The notes below the pieces were generated by a model that was not told the origin of the DNA, did not search any database, and saw nothing but the letters and a program-made list of their open reading frames with translations. A program made the position numbers and the translations under genes. Positions 53,428 through 63,055 of a stretch of 64,000 bases of DNA are shown piece by piece (position 1 is the first letter of the stretch; the number at the start of each line of letters is the position of its first letter). This DNA is from Brucella anthropi_A. Its GTDB lineage: Bacteria; Pseudomonadota; Alphaproteobacteria; Rhizobiales; Rhizobiaceae. The stretch is taken from NCBI RefSeq assembly GCF_046630315.1, contig NZ_LQBD01000033.1:170161-234160 (forward strand), read 5' to 3'.

Positions 53428-54203
53428 AAACGAACACCACGCCTGTTCTGTCGGCCAAGGGGCTGGTCAAGCGCTATGGTCGCGTTACCGCGCTCGACCA
53501 TGCCGATTTCGACCTTTATCCGGGCGAAATCCTCGCGGTCATCGGCGACAATGGCGCGGGCAAATCCTCGCTCATCAAGGCGCTCTCCGGCGCGATCAGG
53601 CCCGACGAGGGCGAAATCCTGCTCGACGGCCAGCCCGTCAGCTTCCATTCGCCGATGGAGGCGCGGCAGGCGGGCATCGAGACGGTCTATCAGAACCTTG
53701 CTTTGTCGCCTGCGCTTTCCATTGCCGACAATCTGTTTCTGGGCCGCGAAATCCGCCGCAAGGGACCGCTCGGCTCGCTTTTCCGCATGCTGGATCGCGG
53801 CGCGATGGAAAAGATCGCCCGCGAAAAACTGTCCGAACTGGGCCTGATGACCATCCAGAACATCGGTCAGGCGGTGGAAACCCTTTCGGGCGGCCAGCGC
53901 CAGGGCGTCGCGGTGGCGCGCGCCGCCGCCTTCGGCTCCAAGGTGGTCATCATGGACGAGCCGACGGCGGCGCTGGGCGTGAAGGAATCGCGCCGCGTGC
54001 TGGAGCTCATCCAGGACGTGAAGCGGCGGGGCATGCCGATTGTGCTGATTTCACACAACATGCCGCATGTGTTCGAGGTTGCCGACCGCATCCACATTCA
54101 CCGGCTCGGACGTCGCCTGACGGTCATCGACCCGAAGGAATATTCCATGTCGGATGCGGTCGCCCTGATGACCGGCGCGATGCGGCCGAAGGAAGCGGCT
54201 TGA
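53424..54203 (+). CDS. frcA: Fructose ABC transporter, ATPase
   Basis: A 259-residue single-cassette ATPase (unlike RbsA/XylG, which have two). Walker A GDNGAGKSSL, signature LSGGQRQGVAVARA and Walker B VVIMDEPTAALG. ATG at 53424 overlaps the frcC stop (ATGA). Confidence 0.92.
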   Translation: MKTNTTPVLSAKGLVKRYGRVTALDHADFDLYPGEILAVIGDNGAGKSSLIKALSGAIRPDEGEILLDGQPVSFHSPMEARQAGIETVYQNLALSPALSIADNLFLGREIRRKGPLGSLFRMLDRGAMEKIAREKLSELGLMTIQNIGQAVETLSGGQRQGVAVARAAAFGSKVVIMDEPTAALGVKESRRVLELIQDVKRRGMPIVLISHNMPHVFEVADRIHIHRLGRRLTVIDPKEYSMSDAVALMTGAMRPKEAA

Positions 54204-54243
54204 GCTTCTGGTAAGCTGACAGGACGAATCACGGAAACCGGAC

Positions 54244-54873
54244 ATGACGCCCATCGAGCGCGAAGCCCTGCCTTCGGAAATTCTTGCGCGGCTGGCGCAA
54301 ACCGGCGGACGCCTGATCGTGGCCATTGCCGGCCCGCCGGGCGCGGGCAAATCCACCCTGTCCGACGATCTGCGCCGCGCCATCAACAAGGGCGGCGAAA
54401 CGCCCTCCATCATCGTGCCCATGGACGGGTTTCACCTCGACGATGCCATTCTCGACAAGCGCGGATTGCGGAGCCGCAAGGGGTCGCCCCCCACCTTTGA
54501 CTGCGCCGGATTTGCGGCCTTGCTTCAGCGTCTGAAACAGGCCGAGGACGAAGTCTTCATCCCGGTCTTCGACCGCTCGCTGGAGCTTTCGCGCGCTGCC
54601 GCATCGGTGGTTGGCCTTGAACATCGCGTGCTTCTGGTCGAGGGCAATTACCTGCTGCTCGATGGGGAGCCATGGGCGCGGCTTGCTCCTTTCTTCGACA
54701 TGACGCTCTATCTGGACGTGCCTTTTGCCGAACTGGAGCGCCGCCTGACCGATCGCTGGCTCAGCTTCGGCTTCGATGCGGAAACGGCCCGGAACCGCGC
54801 CCTTTCCAACGATATTCCCAATGCCGAACTCGTGGAGGCGCGGTCGCGCAAGGCGGATTTTGTCGTTAGATAG
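54244..54873 (+). CDS. frcK: FrcK-like P-loop kinase
   Basis: A 209-residue kinase of the uridine kinase/pantothenate kinase-like fold with Walker A GPPGAGKST, MDGFHLDD and VEGNYLLL. FrcK ends the frc operon in Sinorhizobium and is proposed to phosphorylate fructose or a related compound. It follows frcA by 40 bp. Confidence 0.85.
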   Translation: MTPIEREALPSEILARLAQTGGRLIVAIAGPPGAGKSTLSDDLRRAINKGGETPSIIVPMDGFHLDDAILDKRGLRSRKGSPPTFDCAGFAALLQRLKQAEDEVFIPVFDRSLELSRAAASVVGLEHRVLLVEGNYLLLDGEPWARLAPFFDMTLYLDVPFAELERRLTDRWLSFGFDAETARNRALSNDIPNAELVEARSRKADFVVR

Positions 54874-54964
54874 GGAATTGCGCCTTTCAAGGGTTGCGGC
54901 GATGCGCCTGCGTCTGCATGATGGCAAAAATCGCTTCATCAGTTTCCGACCGGAATAGTTCCCC

Positions 54965-55654
54965 ATGACGACTTATGTTTTCGCGCCGCCCCCGCAGCCT
55001 TTTCTGCCTGTGAAGGGAACGGATGCGCGCTTTCCCGTGCACCGCATCTATTGCGTCGGCCAGAATTATGCCGATCACGCCATCGAAATGGGCGGCGACC
55101 CGACCCGCAATCCGCCGTTTTTCTTCCAGAAAAACCCGGACTGCCTTGTCATCGAAGGCGGCGATTTTCCCTATCCGCCGAAGACCGAGGACGTGCATCA
55201 CGAGATCGAGCTTGTGGTGGCGCTGAAGACCGGCGGCAGCGACATTGCCGTCGAAACGGCGCTGGACCATGTCTATGGCTATGCGGTCGGCATCGACATG
55301 ACGCGCCGCGATTTGCAGGCGGTGGCCAAGAAGGCCGGACGCCCGTGGGAAGTCGCAAAGGCGTTCGACCATTCCGCGCCCTGTTCGGCCATCGTGCCGG
55401 TGTCGGAAATCGGCCACCCGGAAAAGGCTGCGATCTCGCTTGCCGTCAATGGCGAGACGCGCCAGTCGGGCGACCTCAACCAGATGATCTGGAAGGTGGC
55501 GGAAACCATTTCATACCTGTCGTCGCTCTTTGAGCTGCGCCCCGGCGATCTTATCTTTACGGGTACGCCTGCGGGCGTCGGCCCGGTGAAGCGCGGCGAC
55601 CGCCTGGAGGGCAAGGTGGAGGGCGTGGGGGAACTGTCCGTAACCGTGGTTTGA
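54965..55654 (+). CDS. Fumarylacetoacetate hydrolase family protein
   Basis: A 229-residue FAH-fold protein. Visible: IYCVGQNYADHAIEMGG, then FFQKNPDCLV, then the metal-site HHEIELVVAL and GYAVGIDMTRRDLQ, and TGTPAGVGPVKRGD. The size fits maleylpyruvate/fumarylpyruvate hydrolases or oxaloacetate decarboxylases. It has its own spacing from frcK (91 bp) and is probably housekeeping. Confidence 0.9.
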   Translation: MTTYVFAPPPQPFLPVKGTDARFPVHRIYCVGQNYADHAIEMGGDPTRNPPFFFQKNPDCLVIEGGDFPYPPKTEDVHHEIELVVALKTGGSDIAVETALDHVYGYAVGIDMTRRDLQAVAKKAGRPWEVAKAFDHSAPCSAIVPVSEIGHPEKAAISLAVNGETRQSGDLNQMIWKVAETISYLSSLFELRPGDLIFTGTPAGVGPVKRGDRLEGKVEGVGELSVTVV

Positions 55655-55673
55655 AACAAGCGGAGGAGACCCG

Positions 55674-55865
55674 ATGAGCACCTATCTTCCCGATGATGTA
55701 CACGACGCTCTGGAGCGCTTTGTCGCCGAAAAATATCCCGGTCTCAACCAGACCGAGGCGATGACGCTGATCCTGCGCAAATGGCTGGTGCATGAGGGCT
55801 ATCTGTCGGCGGAACCCGAACACGGCACGCCGCCGGAAGAACTGAACGCGACCAATGACGATTGA
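55674..55865 (+). CDS. Small hypothetical protein
   Basis: A 63-residue protein with a GGAGGAGACCCG ribosome site, 20 bp after the FAH gene. N-terminal strand plus two helices (DDVHDALERFVAEKYPGLNQ) resembles a small ribbon-helix-helix-like domain, but I cannot name it. Confidence 0.65.
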   Translation: MSTYLPDDVHDALERFVAEKYPGLNQTEAMTLILRKWLVHEGYLSAEPEHGTPPEELNATNDD

Positions 55866-55883
55866 ACAAGGCAGCAATTGACT

Positions 55884-56096
55884 ATGGCCAAACAGCCGCC
55901 GGAAGGGGCGGGTCGCAAGACCGCGCTCGGGCGACGCCTTTTGATTCTGATGATTGTGGCAATCCTGCTTGTGATCGCGCTCGTCTGGATGAGCATTTAT
56001 CTCTTCGATCCCAATGGCGGTCTGGACTTCGACGATCTTGGGATTTTCGCTTTTGATTTCAATGCGATGGATATGCTGCTGCCGCGTGCTTCGTGA
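55884..56096 (+). CDS. Small single-pass membrane protein
   Basis: A 70-residue protein: basic N-terminus (KTALGRRLL), one membrane helix (ILMIVAILLVIALVWMSIYLF), acidic C-terminus. ATG at 55884 chosen over a TTG two codons upstream. Function unknown. Confidence 0.6.
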   Translation: MAKQPPEGAGRKTALGRRLLILMIVAILLVIALVWMSIYLFDPNGGLDFDDLGIFAFDFNAMDMLLPRAS

Positions 56097-56258
56097 GCAT
56101 GTTAATCTTTTTGTTACCATTTGAAATATTCATTTTGGCGGCAGCCTGACGTTTAGCGCTTCCGTTTGCCGTCTTTTGCATGGTACACGATTGTCATCGA
56201 CCGAAAGAAGACTGACTGAGCCGGGCCGCCAAGGCCCGTGTAAGCCAAGAGGATCTGG

Positions 56259-56447
56259 ATGGCATTCGAGGACATCAAGGCGGAAATTGCGCTGCTTTTC
56301 GAGCAAATGGTGAATCAGCCGCAAGACGCTCATGAAATCCGCGAAACGGTTCGCGAAAAGCTCAATGCGCTGCGGGCCAGTGGTTTGCCGCTGCCGGATG
56401 ATCTGGTCGAGCTTGAAAAACGCATCGAACAAGATTTCGATTCCTGA
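56259..56447 (+). CDS. Small conserved-looking helical protein
   Basis: A 62-residue acidic, fully helical protein (QDAHEIRETVREKLNALRAS), with AGAGGATCTGG before the ATG. It lies 14 bp before the lytic transglycosylase gene. Unrecognised. Confidence 0.65.
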   Translation: MAFEDIKAEIALLFEQMVNQPQDAHEIRETVREKLNALRASGLPLPDDLVELEKRIEQDFDS

Positions 56448-56461
56448 GAACGGGTCCGGTC

Positions 56462-57358
56462 ATGCGTTACGCGCTTTCTTCTTCATCCGCCGCTTTTGCC
56501 CGCAAGGGCCTTCTGCTTCTTGGCTGCGCCGTGGCGCTGAGCGCCTGCAACACCACCAATGACGGCAAGACCGTGAAGACGGCGCTGATCACGCAGGCCG
56601 ATACATCCGGCCAGGCCGCAGCCGCCACAGGCAATGCCGCCGGCGCAACGGCAGGGGCCGCAGGCACCGCAACCGCCGATGCGGGCGCAGTTGCCGGAAC
56701 GCAGGCCATTGCCGCCGTGACCGATCCGTCCGATCCGGTCCTGCCGGCAAACGTTCCCATTCCCGGCATTCGCGGCCAGTCCGAACCGATGATGGCCTAT
56801 GCCGGTGCGCAGGCTGCCGCATCGCCTGCTTCCGTTGCCGCCAACATGGCCTTCGAGACGCCGGATCACGCGCCGGAAGATCTCGATGCGCTGATTACCA
56901 AATATTCCGTCGCCTATGACGTGCCGGAGCGCCTGGTGCGCCGGGTCGTGCATCGCGAAAGCCGGTTCAATCCGGGTGCGCGTAACGGACCCTATTGGGG
57001 CCTGATGCAGATCAGCCATCCGACCGCGCGCGGCATGGGCTATACGGGCTCGGCCAAGGGCCTGCTCGATGCGGAAACCAATCTGAAATATGCGGTTCGT
57101 TATCTGTCCGGCGCCTATAAGGTCGCAGGCGGCGATGAGAGCCAGGCCGTCCGCTATTATGCGCGCGGCTATTATTACGATGCCAAGCGCAAGGGGCTGT
57201 TGCAGGAAACCGGCCTCGACGGAAGCTGGAAGCGCAGCGGCCCGACCCGTGATGCGGCGGCTGCGTCAATCGAGCAGGCATCCTTGCCGACCGGCTCTTC
57301 CGTGCCGCTCCCCGGCGTTGCGCCGATCCAGGCTTCCTACGCCCCGGCAGGGCAGTAA
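56462..57358 (+). CDS. Lytic transglycosylase lipoprotein (SLT domain)
   Basis: A 298-residue lipoprotein: signal peptide with lipobox LSAC. A low-complexity Ala/Gly/Thr linker (about 40-90) follows. The SLT domain covers about 145-250, with the catalytic Glu in VVHRESRFNP, then GLMQIS, then YAVRYLSGAY. It cleaves peptidoglycan glycan strands at the outer-membrane periplasmic side. Confidence 0.9.
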   Translation: MRYALSSSSAAFARKGLLLLGCAVALSACNTTNDGKTVKTALITQADTSGQAAAATGNAAGATAGAAGTATADAGAVAGTQAIAAVTDPSDPVLPANVPIPGIRGQSEPMMAYAGAQAAASPASVAANMAFETPDHAPEDLDALITKYSVAYDVPERLVRRVVHRESRFNPGARNGPYWGLMQISHPTARGMGYTGSAKGLLDAETNLKYAVRYLSGAYKVAGGDESQAVRYYARGYYYDAKRKGLLQETGLDGSWKRSGPTRDAAAASIEQASLPTGSSVPLPGVAPIQASYAPAGQ

Positions 57359-57414
57359 ATTTCCTATCGACCAACTGCCATCTTGACGCTGCAAAGCGAT
57401 GGCAGTTTCCTGTT

Positions 57415-57500
57415 GAGAGCGCATCCCGAAAAGTGTGAAACGGTTTTCGGAAAAGATGCGCGTTAAAACAAAGGACCAGAGCGGCGCTCTGGAACCGACG
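57415..57500. repeat. Dispersed repeat copy
   Basis: GAGAGCGCATCCCGAAAAG, GTGAAACGGTTTTCGG, GCGTTAAAACAAAGGACCAG and the pair CAGAGCG / CGCTCTG. Lies between the transglycosylase and hemolysin III genes. Confidence 0.7.
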
Positions 57501-57513
57501 ACAGGGAAATTTC

Positions 57514-58170
57514 ATGAATGCAAGGCTGCCTTACCCGGTCAAATGGAAATATGACCGGGCCGAATTGTGGGCCGATGGCGTCATCCATGTGCTGGGTGTC
57601 GGGCTGGCGCTTGCCGGCGCGATTGCCATGCTGTTCTATTTCCTGCCGAACATGCCGGCAGCGACCTTGATCTCATCCGGCGTCTATCTCGCGAGCCTTC
57701 TGGCGGCGCTCGGCATTTCGGCGGTTTACAATATCTGGCCGGTTTCCCCGACCAAATGGTTTTTGCGCCGGTTCGACCATTCGGCGATCTATCTTCTGAT
57801 CGCCGGAACCTACACGCCCTTCGCCATGCATATGGGCGACCGCGCTCTGCCGCTGCTTCTCTTCGTCTGGAGCGTGGCTTTCGTCGGCATCATGCTCAAA
57901 CTGTTCATGCCGGGGCGTTTCGACCGGCTGTCGATCCTGCTTTATCTGGCGCTCGGCTGGAGCGGCGTCATGGTCTATGACACGATGGTGCAATCACTGC
58001 CGCCCGCCGTCTTCTGGCTGATTGCGGCTGGCGGCATGGTCTATTCGCTGGGCGTGATCTTCCATGTCTGGGAGCGGCTGCGGTTTCAGAACGCCATCTG
58101 GCACGGCTTTGTCGTGGTGGGCGCGGCGCTGCATTATTGTGCGGTGTTTTTTGTCGGCGCCTGGAGCTGA
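57514..58170 (+). CDS. Hemolysin III family membrane protein (TrhA type)
   Basis: A 218-residue integral membrane protein with seven hydrophobic helices of the HlyIII/PAQR family. Metal-type residues: ADGVIHVLG, RFDHSAIYLLIAGTYTPF and WHGFVVVGAALHY. Bacterial members affect membrane-energy homeostasis; hemolysin is a historical name. Confidence 0.9.
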   Translation: MNARLPYPVKWKYDRAELWADGVIHVLGVGLALAGAIAMLFYFLPNMPAATLISSGVYLASLLAALGISAVYNIWPVSPTKWFLRRFDHSAIYLLIAGTYTPFAMHMGDRALPLLLFVWSVAFVGIMLKLFMPGRFDRLSILLYLALGWSGVMVYDTMVQSLPPAVFWLIAAGGMVYSLGVIFHVWERLRFQNAIWHGFVVVGAALHYCAVFFVGAWS

Positions 58171-58189
58171 AGCCCGGTCTATTTCGGCT

Positions 58190-58225
58190 CTGACGGCCTG
58201 CAAAACGCCATTTGCAGGCCGTCAG
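58190..58225. terminator. Bidirectional terminator hairpin
   Basis: Perfect 15-bp stem (58190-58204 with 58211-58225, loop ACGCCA) between the convergent hlyIII and dnaE2 genes. No long T-tract, so it may be an RNA-stability hairpin as well. Confidence 0.7.
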
Positions 58226-58235
58226 AAACTGAATC

Positions 58236-61200
58236 CTAATGAAAGTCGCGTGAGTTCGGCATGATTTTTACATTTCGCGGATGATGCGCCATCTGGGATG
58301 GAGCGACGAGGCGCTGTGCTTCGCGTCCGCTCATTTCGATCAAGGCCGCCGAACGGTCCTGCAATTTTGACGCCACCAGATGCACCACCCCTTCCGGGCT
58401 GCGCTGGATGCGGCCTTCGATATGGATCAGCCGTGCGCCCATCACTTCGCGGCGAAACACCTTCATGATCTTCGGCCAGACGACAATATTGGCGATGCCG
58501 GTCTCATCCTCGATGGTGAGAAACACCACGCCCTTGGCGCTGCCGGGGCGCTGGCGCACGGTGACGACGCCCGCCACTTTCATGCGGCGTCCGTCCGCAC
58601 CTTCCTGCACGGCGCGGCAGGTGGAAACGCCTTCCGCCGCCAACCCCTCGCGCAGATATTGCAGCGGATGCCCTTTCAGCGAAAGCCGCGTCGTCTCGTA
58701 ATCGGCAATCACATGCTCGGATGCGGCCATTTCAGGCAGTTTCGTGCGCGGCTCTTCCGCCAGTTCGCTGGTTGCGGCGGCGCGGAAAAGCGGCAGCGTT
58801 TCGTCATTGGGCAGGCGGCGCACCGCCCATAATGCGGCGCGGCGGTCGATATCGAGCGAGCCGAAAGCATCGGCATCGGCCAGAAGCGTGAAGGCGCGCC
58901 GGTCGAGCCGCAGCCGCCGGTGCATGTCCTCGATGGTGCGGTAGGGCTCCTGCCGGTCGGCAATCAGAAGCTCGGCGTCCCGTTTGGAAAAGCCGTCGAT
59001 CTGGCGGAAACCGAGCCGCAGCGCTGGTCGGATATCGAGCGTATCCTCCAGAATATTATCCCAGTGGCTGCAGTTCACATCGACGGGCAGCACCGTCACG
59101 CCATGGTCGCGGGCATCGCGCACGATCTGGGCGGGCGCGTAAAAACCCATGGGCTGGGAATTGAGAAGGGCTGCTGCAAACACTTCCGGGTGATGGCACT
59201 TGATCCACGCGGAAATATAGACCAGATGCGCGAAGCTTGCCGCATGGCTTTCGGGAAAGCCATATTCGCCGAACCCCTTGATCTGGTTGAAGCAGTTTTC
59301 GGCAAAGGTCCGGTCGTAGCCACGATTGACCATGCCGTCGATCATCTTCTTCTCCATCGTATGGATGGTGCCCATCTTGCGGAAAGTGGCCATGGCGCGG
59401 CGCAACTGGTTGGCTTCCTCGGGCGTGAATTTTGCGGCCTCCATGGCAATGCGCATCGCCTGTTCCTGAAACAGCGGCACGCCCCTGGTCTTGCCGAGTA
59501 TCTGCTGCAATTCGTCAGCCGGTCCATGCTCCGGCGAAGGCGACGGCAGGGTGCCGGGCTCCTGTCCGTTTCGCCGCCTGAGATAAGGATGCACCATGTC
59601 GCCCTGAATGGGGCCGGGGCGCACAATGGCGACCTCGATGACGAGATCGTAGAACTCACGCGGTTGCAAACGCGGCAGCATGTTCATCTGCGCCCGGCTT
59701 TCCACCTGAAAGACACCGAGCGAATCCCCCTTGCACAGCATGTCGTAGACGCGGCTGTCCTCGCGCGGCAGGCTGGCCAGTGTCAGCTTTTCGCCGCCAT
59801 AAAGCTGGGGCTTGTGTCGGTGAATGAGGTCGAAAGCCTTGCGGATGCAGGTGAGCATGCCGAGCGACAGCACATCCACCTTCATCAGCCCCACCTCATC
59901 GATATCGTCCTTGTCCCATTCGATGAAGGAGCGGTCTTCCATCGCCGCCGGGCCGATGGGCACGGTTTCGTCCAGCCGGTCGCGGGTGAGCACGAAGCCG
60001 CCGACATGCTGCGACAGGTGGCGCGGAAAGCCGATCAGCGTGATGGCGAGTTCCACCGCGCGCCGGATGATCGGATTGTCGGGATCGAGCCCCGCCTGCC
60101 TGATATGCTGCCTGTCGATGCCGCCGCCCGATATGCCCCACACCGTATTGGCAAGCGCCGCCGTCACGTCTTCGGTCAGGCCCAGCGCCTTGCCGACATC
60201 GCGGATCGCGCTGCGCGACCGATAGCTGATGACGGTCGCGACAATGGCCGCGCGGTCCCTGCTGTAGCGATCATAGACATATTGCATCACCTCTTCGCGG
60301 CGCTCATGTTCGAAATCGACGTCGATATCCGGCGGTTCCTGACGCTCGGCGGAGATGAAGCGCTCGAACAGGAGATCCACTTGCGTCGGGTTGACCCCGG
60401 TAATGCCGAGGCAGAAACAGACAACGGAATTGGCCGCCGAACCGCGCCCCTGACACAGAATGCCTTTCTCGCGGGCATGGTTCACAATGTCATAGACGGT
60501 GAGAAAATAAGGCTCGTATTCAAGCTGGGCGATCAGCGCCAGTTCCTTGTTGATGAGGCCCCGCACCTTTGGCGGGATCGTGTCCGCGCCGTAATGGCGG
60601 GCGGCACCTTCCCAGGTGAGATCATGGAGATGCTGCCGTGCTGTCTTGCCGGGCGGGATGGGTTCATCGGGATAGGCATATTTCAGCTCATCGAGCCGGA
60701 AGGTGATGGGCGCGACGAAATCGGCGGTCGCCGCGATGGCTTCAGGATAATCGCGGAACAGGCGTGCCATCTCATGCGGCGGCTTCAGGTGGCGCTCGGC
60801 ATTCTTTTCCAGAAGCCGCCCGGCTGCAAAAACGCTTGTGTGATGGCGCGTGGCCGTCAGCACGTCCTGAAGCGGGCGGCGGTCGGGGTGATGATAAAGC
60901 ACATCATTGGTGGCGATGAGCGGCACGCCTGCCTGCGCGGCAAACCGGGCGGTGCGTTCCGCGTGGCGTCCGTCCTGCCCCTGATGCGGCATGGTAAGCG
61001 CCAGCCAGACCGAGCCGGGGGCGGCCTGTGCGATCTCCGTCAGGCGTGCGGCAAAATCCGGCTGGTCTTCGTCAGGCGGAAAGACCGCGATCTGGAATTG
61101 CCGCGCGCGAAACAGGAGGTCGGCCCATTCGAGATGGCATTCGCCCTTGATGGCGGCGCGGTGCTTTCCTTCCGTCAGCAGGCGGCACAATTGGCCATAG

Positions 61201-61469
61201 GCGGCGCGATCGCGCGGATAGACGACCATTTCCGGCGTGCCGTCGATAAAGGACAGGCGGCTGCCGATGAAGAGGCGGAAACGGCTTTCCTTGCGAATCT
61301 CCTTCCATGCCGCATGGGCCCGCACCACACCGGCCAGCGTGTTGCGGTCGGCAATGCCGATGCCGGACAGGCCAAGCGCATGCGCGCGCTCCACCAGTTC
61401 CTGCGGATGCGATGCACCGCAAAGGAAGGAAAAATTGCTGGCAGCGGCCATTTCAAAATAAGAAACCAT
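58236..61469 (-). CDS. dnaE2: Error-prone DNA polymerase III alpha, DnaE2
   Basis: A 1077-residue C-family polymerase used in damage-induced mutagenesis with ImuA and ImuB. PHP domain at the N-terminus (SNFSFLCGASHPQELVERA), polymerase motifs with PPDIDVDFEH (catalytic Asp pair), GRGSAANSVVCFCLGIT, and a C-terminal OB domain. The ATG overlaps the imuB stop (TGATG). Last gene of the SOS cassette. Confidence 0.95.
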   Translation of the reverse strand: MVSYFEMAAASNFSFLCGASHPQELVERAHALGLSGIGIADRNTLAGVVRAHAAWKEIRKESRFRLFIGSRLSFIDGTPEMVVYPRDRAAYGQLCRLLTEGKHRAAIKGECHLEWADLLFRARQFQIAVFPPDEDQPDFAARLTEIAQAAPGSVWLALTMPHQGQDGRHAERTARFAAQAGVPLIATNDVLYHHPDRRPLQDVLTATRHHTSVFAAGRLLEKNAERHLKPPHEMARLFRDYPEAIAATADFVAPITFRLDELKYAYPDEPIPPGKTARQHLHDLTWEGAARHYGADTIPPKVRGLINKELALIAQLEYEPYFLTVYDIVNHAREKGILCQGRGSAANSVVCFCLGITGVNPTQVDLLFERFISAERQEPPDIDVDFEHERREEVMQYVYDRYSRDRAAIVATVISYRSRSAIRDVGKALGLTEDVTAALANTVWGISGGGIDRQHIRQAGLDPDNPIIRRAVELAITLIGFPRHLSQHVGGFVLTRDRLDETVPIGPAAMEDRSFIEWDKDDIDEVGLMKVDVLSLGMLTCIRKAFDLIHRHKPQLYGGEKLTLASLPREDSRVYDMLCKGDSLGVFQVESRAQMNMLPRLQPREFYDLVIEVAIVRPGPIQGDMVHPYLRRRNGQEPGTLPSPSPEHGPADELQQILGKTRGVPLFQEQAMRIAMEAAKFTPEEANQLRRAMATFRKMGTIHTMEKKMIDGMVNRGYDRTFAENCFNQIKGFGEYGFPESHAASFAHLVYISAWIKCHHPEVFAAALLNSQPMGFYAPAQIVRDARDHGVTVLPVDVNCSHWDNILEDTLDIRPALRLGFRQIDGFSKRDAELLIADRQEPYRTIEDMHRRLRLDRRAFTLLADADAFGSLDIDRRAALWAVRRLPNDETLPLFRAAATSELAEEPRTKLPEMAASEHVIADYETTRLSLKGHPLQYLREGLAAEGVSTCRAVQEGADGRRMKVAGVVTVRQRPGSAKGVVFLTIEDETGIANIVVWPKIMKVFRREVMGARLIHIEGRIQRSPEGVVHLVASKLQDRSAALIEMSGREAQRLVAPSQMAHHPRNVKIMPNSRDFH

Positions 61470-63055
61470 CACGCAAACAGCCCATGCAGAAACCAGCGCG
61501 GATGATTGGCGCCGTCATAAAGCCCCTCGCGAAAAATCCAGAAACGCTGGCCGGTCTCATCCTCCACCCGGTAATAATCGCGCAGTTCCGGCACTTTCTG
61601 ACCGATTGCAAGCCACCATTCCGGCTCGATCCGCTCCGGTCCTTCGGCAAGGCGCACCTGATGGCGCACCCGCCGCCACAGGAAGAAGGAGGGCGGGCTG
61701 TCGGGCACTTCGGCGACGGTTTCGATCAATTGCGGCGGGCGGAACAGTTTTATGGGGCGGGCGGGCGGATCGCCCGGCAGTTCGGCTATACTGCGATAAT
61801 CGGCTTTGGTTTTTCGCGATCCATGCAAGGCAGGGACGAGGCCGAAAGCGCGCTCCGGCATATGGGTGTCGCGCGGAAAGGAGACGAGAACGCGGTCCTG
61901 TCCAAGCCGCGCCGAAAGCCGGTCGATAAGCTGGCTGAACCCTGCTTCATCCTCTTCATGCTGGTCGAGCCCGGTCTGGCGCTGGGCCACCGCGCTGCTG
62001 CGCAGCGCTGCCAGCCGGATCATGTCGAAGCCGAAACCGGCATCGAGCGGATCGGTGAGCGCATCAAGCCTTTCGCGCGCAAGGCGCAGGAAAACCGTGT
62101 CGTTGCGCAAGGGCTGGCCGGTTTCGATATGGATATGGCGCATCTCGCCATCGACCCGGAAGAAGGACGCCTCGATCAGAAGCGCACCCTTGTCTTCCAT
62201 TTCAAGCTGCGCGAACAGTTCCTGCGCCAGTTCCCGCAATATGTGTTCCACCAGTTCCATTGCCGTCACCGGCTCTGACAGGCGGCGTTCGGCAAGCATG
62301 AGCGGCAGGATGCGCAAGGGAGAAATCGGCGCGCGCTCCCGCCGCGCCAGCCGGTCGAGCTTTGTGGCAAGATCGGTGCCGAAACGGGCGGTGAGGGCAG
62401 AGCGGGGCAGCGCCATCACATCGCCGATCCGTTTCAGCCCGGCGCGCTTGAGGCCGGTTTCGGCGGCTTGCGTCAGTTCAAGCGCGGAGAGCGGCAGGCG
62501 GGGAAGCTGCCGGTCGGCCTCCGCCTGGCTGAAAACACCGCCCTTCGTTCCGCGTGCCAGAAGCCGCGCGGCAAAACTGTTATCGGCAATCGCCGCCTGC
62601 ACGTGCAGCCCGGCGCGTTCAAAGCGGCGAAGGGCGTCGGCACGCATGGTGGCAAGCCCGCCGAACAGATGCGCGCAGCCGGTTATGTCCAGCATCAGCC
62701 CATGCGGCAGATCGAAGGCGACAAGCGGCGTGTAGCGCTCGCACCAATGGGCAAGGCGCTTGAGAAGCGCTGCATCATGGTCCGGCGCTGCCGCTGCCAC
62801 ATCGAGCCTTTCCACGCGGGCGCGCGCATCGGTCAGCGCCATGCCGGGAAAAAGGCCGCGCCTTGCCGCTTCACCATCCACCGCCGTCAGGTGCAGCGCA
62901 TTGGCCGTGCGTTCGGTCACGACCAGAGGAAGCCGCTCCTTGCCGTCAGGCTGAACGGCGCGGCGAAGCCGGTCGGTCGGCAGAAACGGAAACCAGAGGG
63001 CGAGGAATGAACGCTCTGTCTGCTCTTTCTCTTGCACCGAATTCAAGGGTTTCAT
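61469..63055 (-). CDS. imuB: ImuB, Y-family-like mutagenesis protein
   Basis: A 528-residue Y-family polymerase-like protein that lacks the usual catalytic Asp/Glu triad and acts as a hub linking ImuA, DnaE2 and the sliding clamp. Typical start RSFLALWFPFLPTDRL, LMLDITGCAHLFGG and a long C-terminal region. It overlaps imuA by about 110 bp. Confidence 0.92.
   Translation of the reverse strand: MKPLNSVQEKEQTERSFLALWFPFLPTDRLRRAVQPDGKERLPLVVTERTANALHLTAVDGEAARRGLFPGMALTDARARVERLDVAAAAPDHDAALLKRLAHWCERYTPLVAFDLPHGLMLDITGCAHLFGGLATMRADALRRFERAGLHVQAAIADNSFAARLLARGTKGGVFSQAEADRQLPRLPLSALELTQAAETGLKRAGLKRIGDVMALPRSALTARFGTDLATKLDRLARRERAPISPLRILPLMLAERRLSEPVTAMELVEHILRELAQELFAQLEMEDKGALLIEASFFRVDGEMRHIHIETGQPLRNDTVFLRLARERLDALTDPLDAGFGFDMIRLAALRSSAVAQRQTGLDQHEEDEAGFSQLIDRLSARLGQDRVLVSFPRDTHMPERAFGLVPALHGSRKTKADYRSIAELPGDPPARPIKLFRPPQLIETVAEVPDSPPSFFLWRRVRHQVRLAEGPERIEPEWWLAIGQKVPELRDYYRVEDETGQRFWIFREGLYDGANHPRWFLHGLFA

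Noticed and set aside
58920..61505. 861-codon open frame on the + strand
   Set aside because: Antisense shadow of dnaE2; no protein features.
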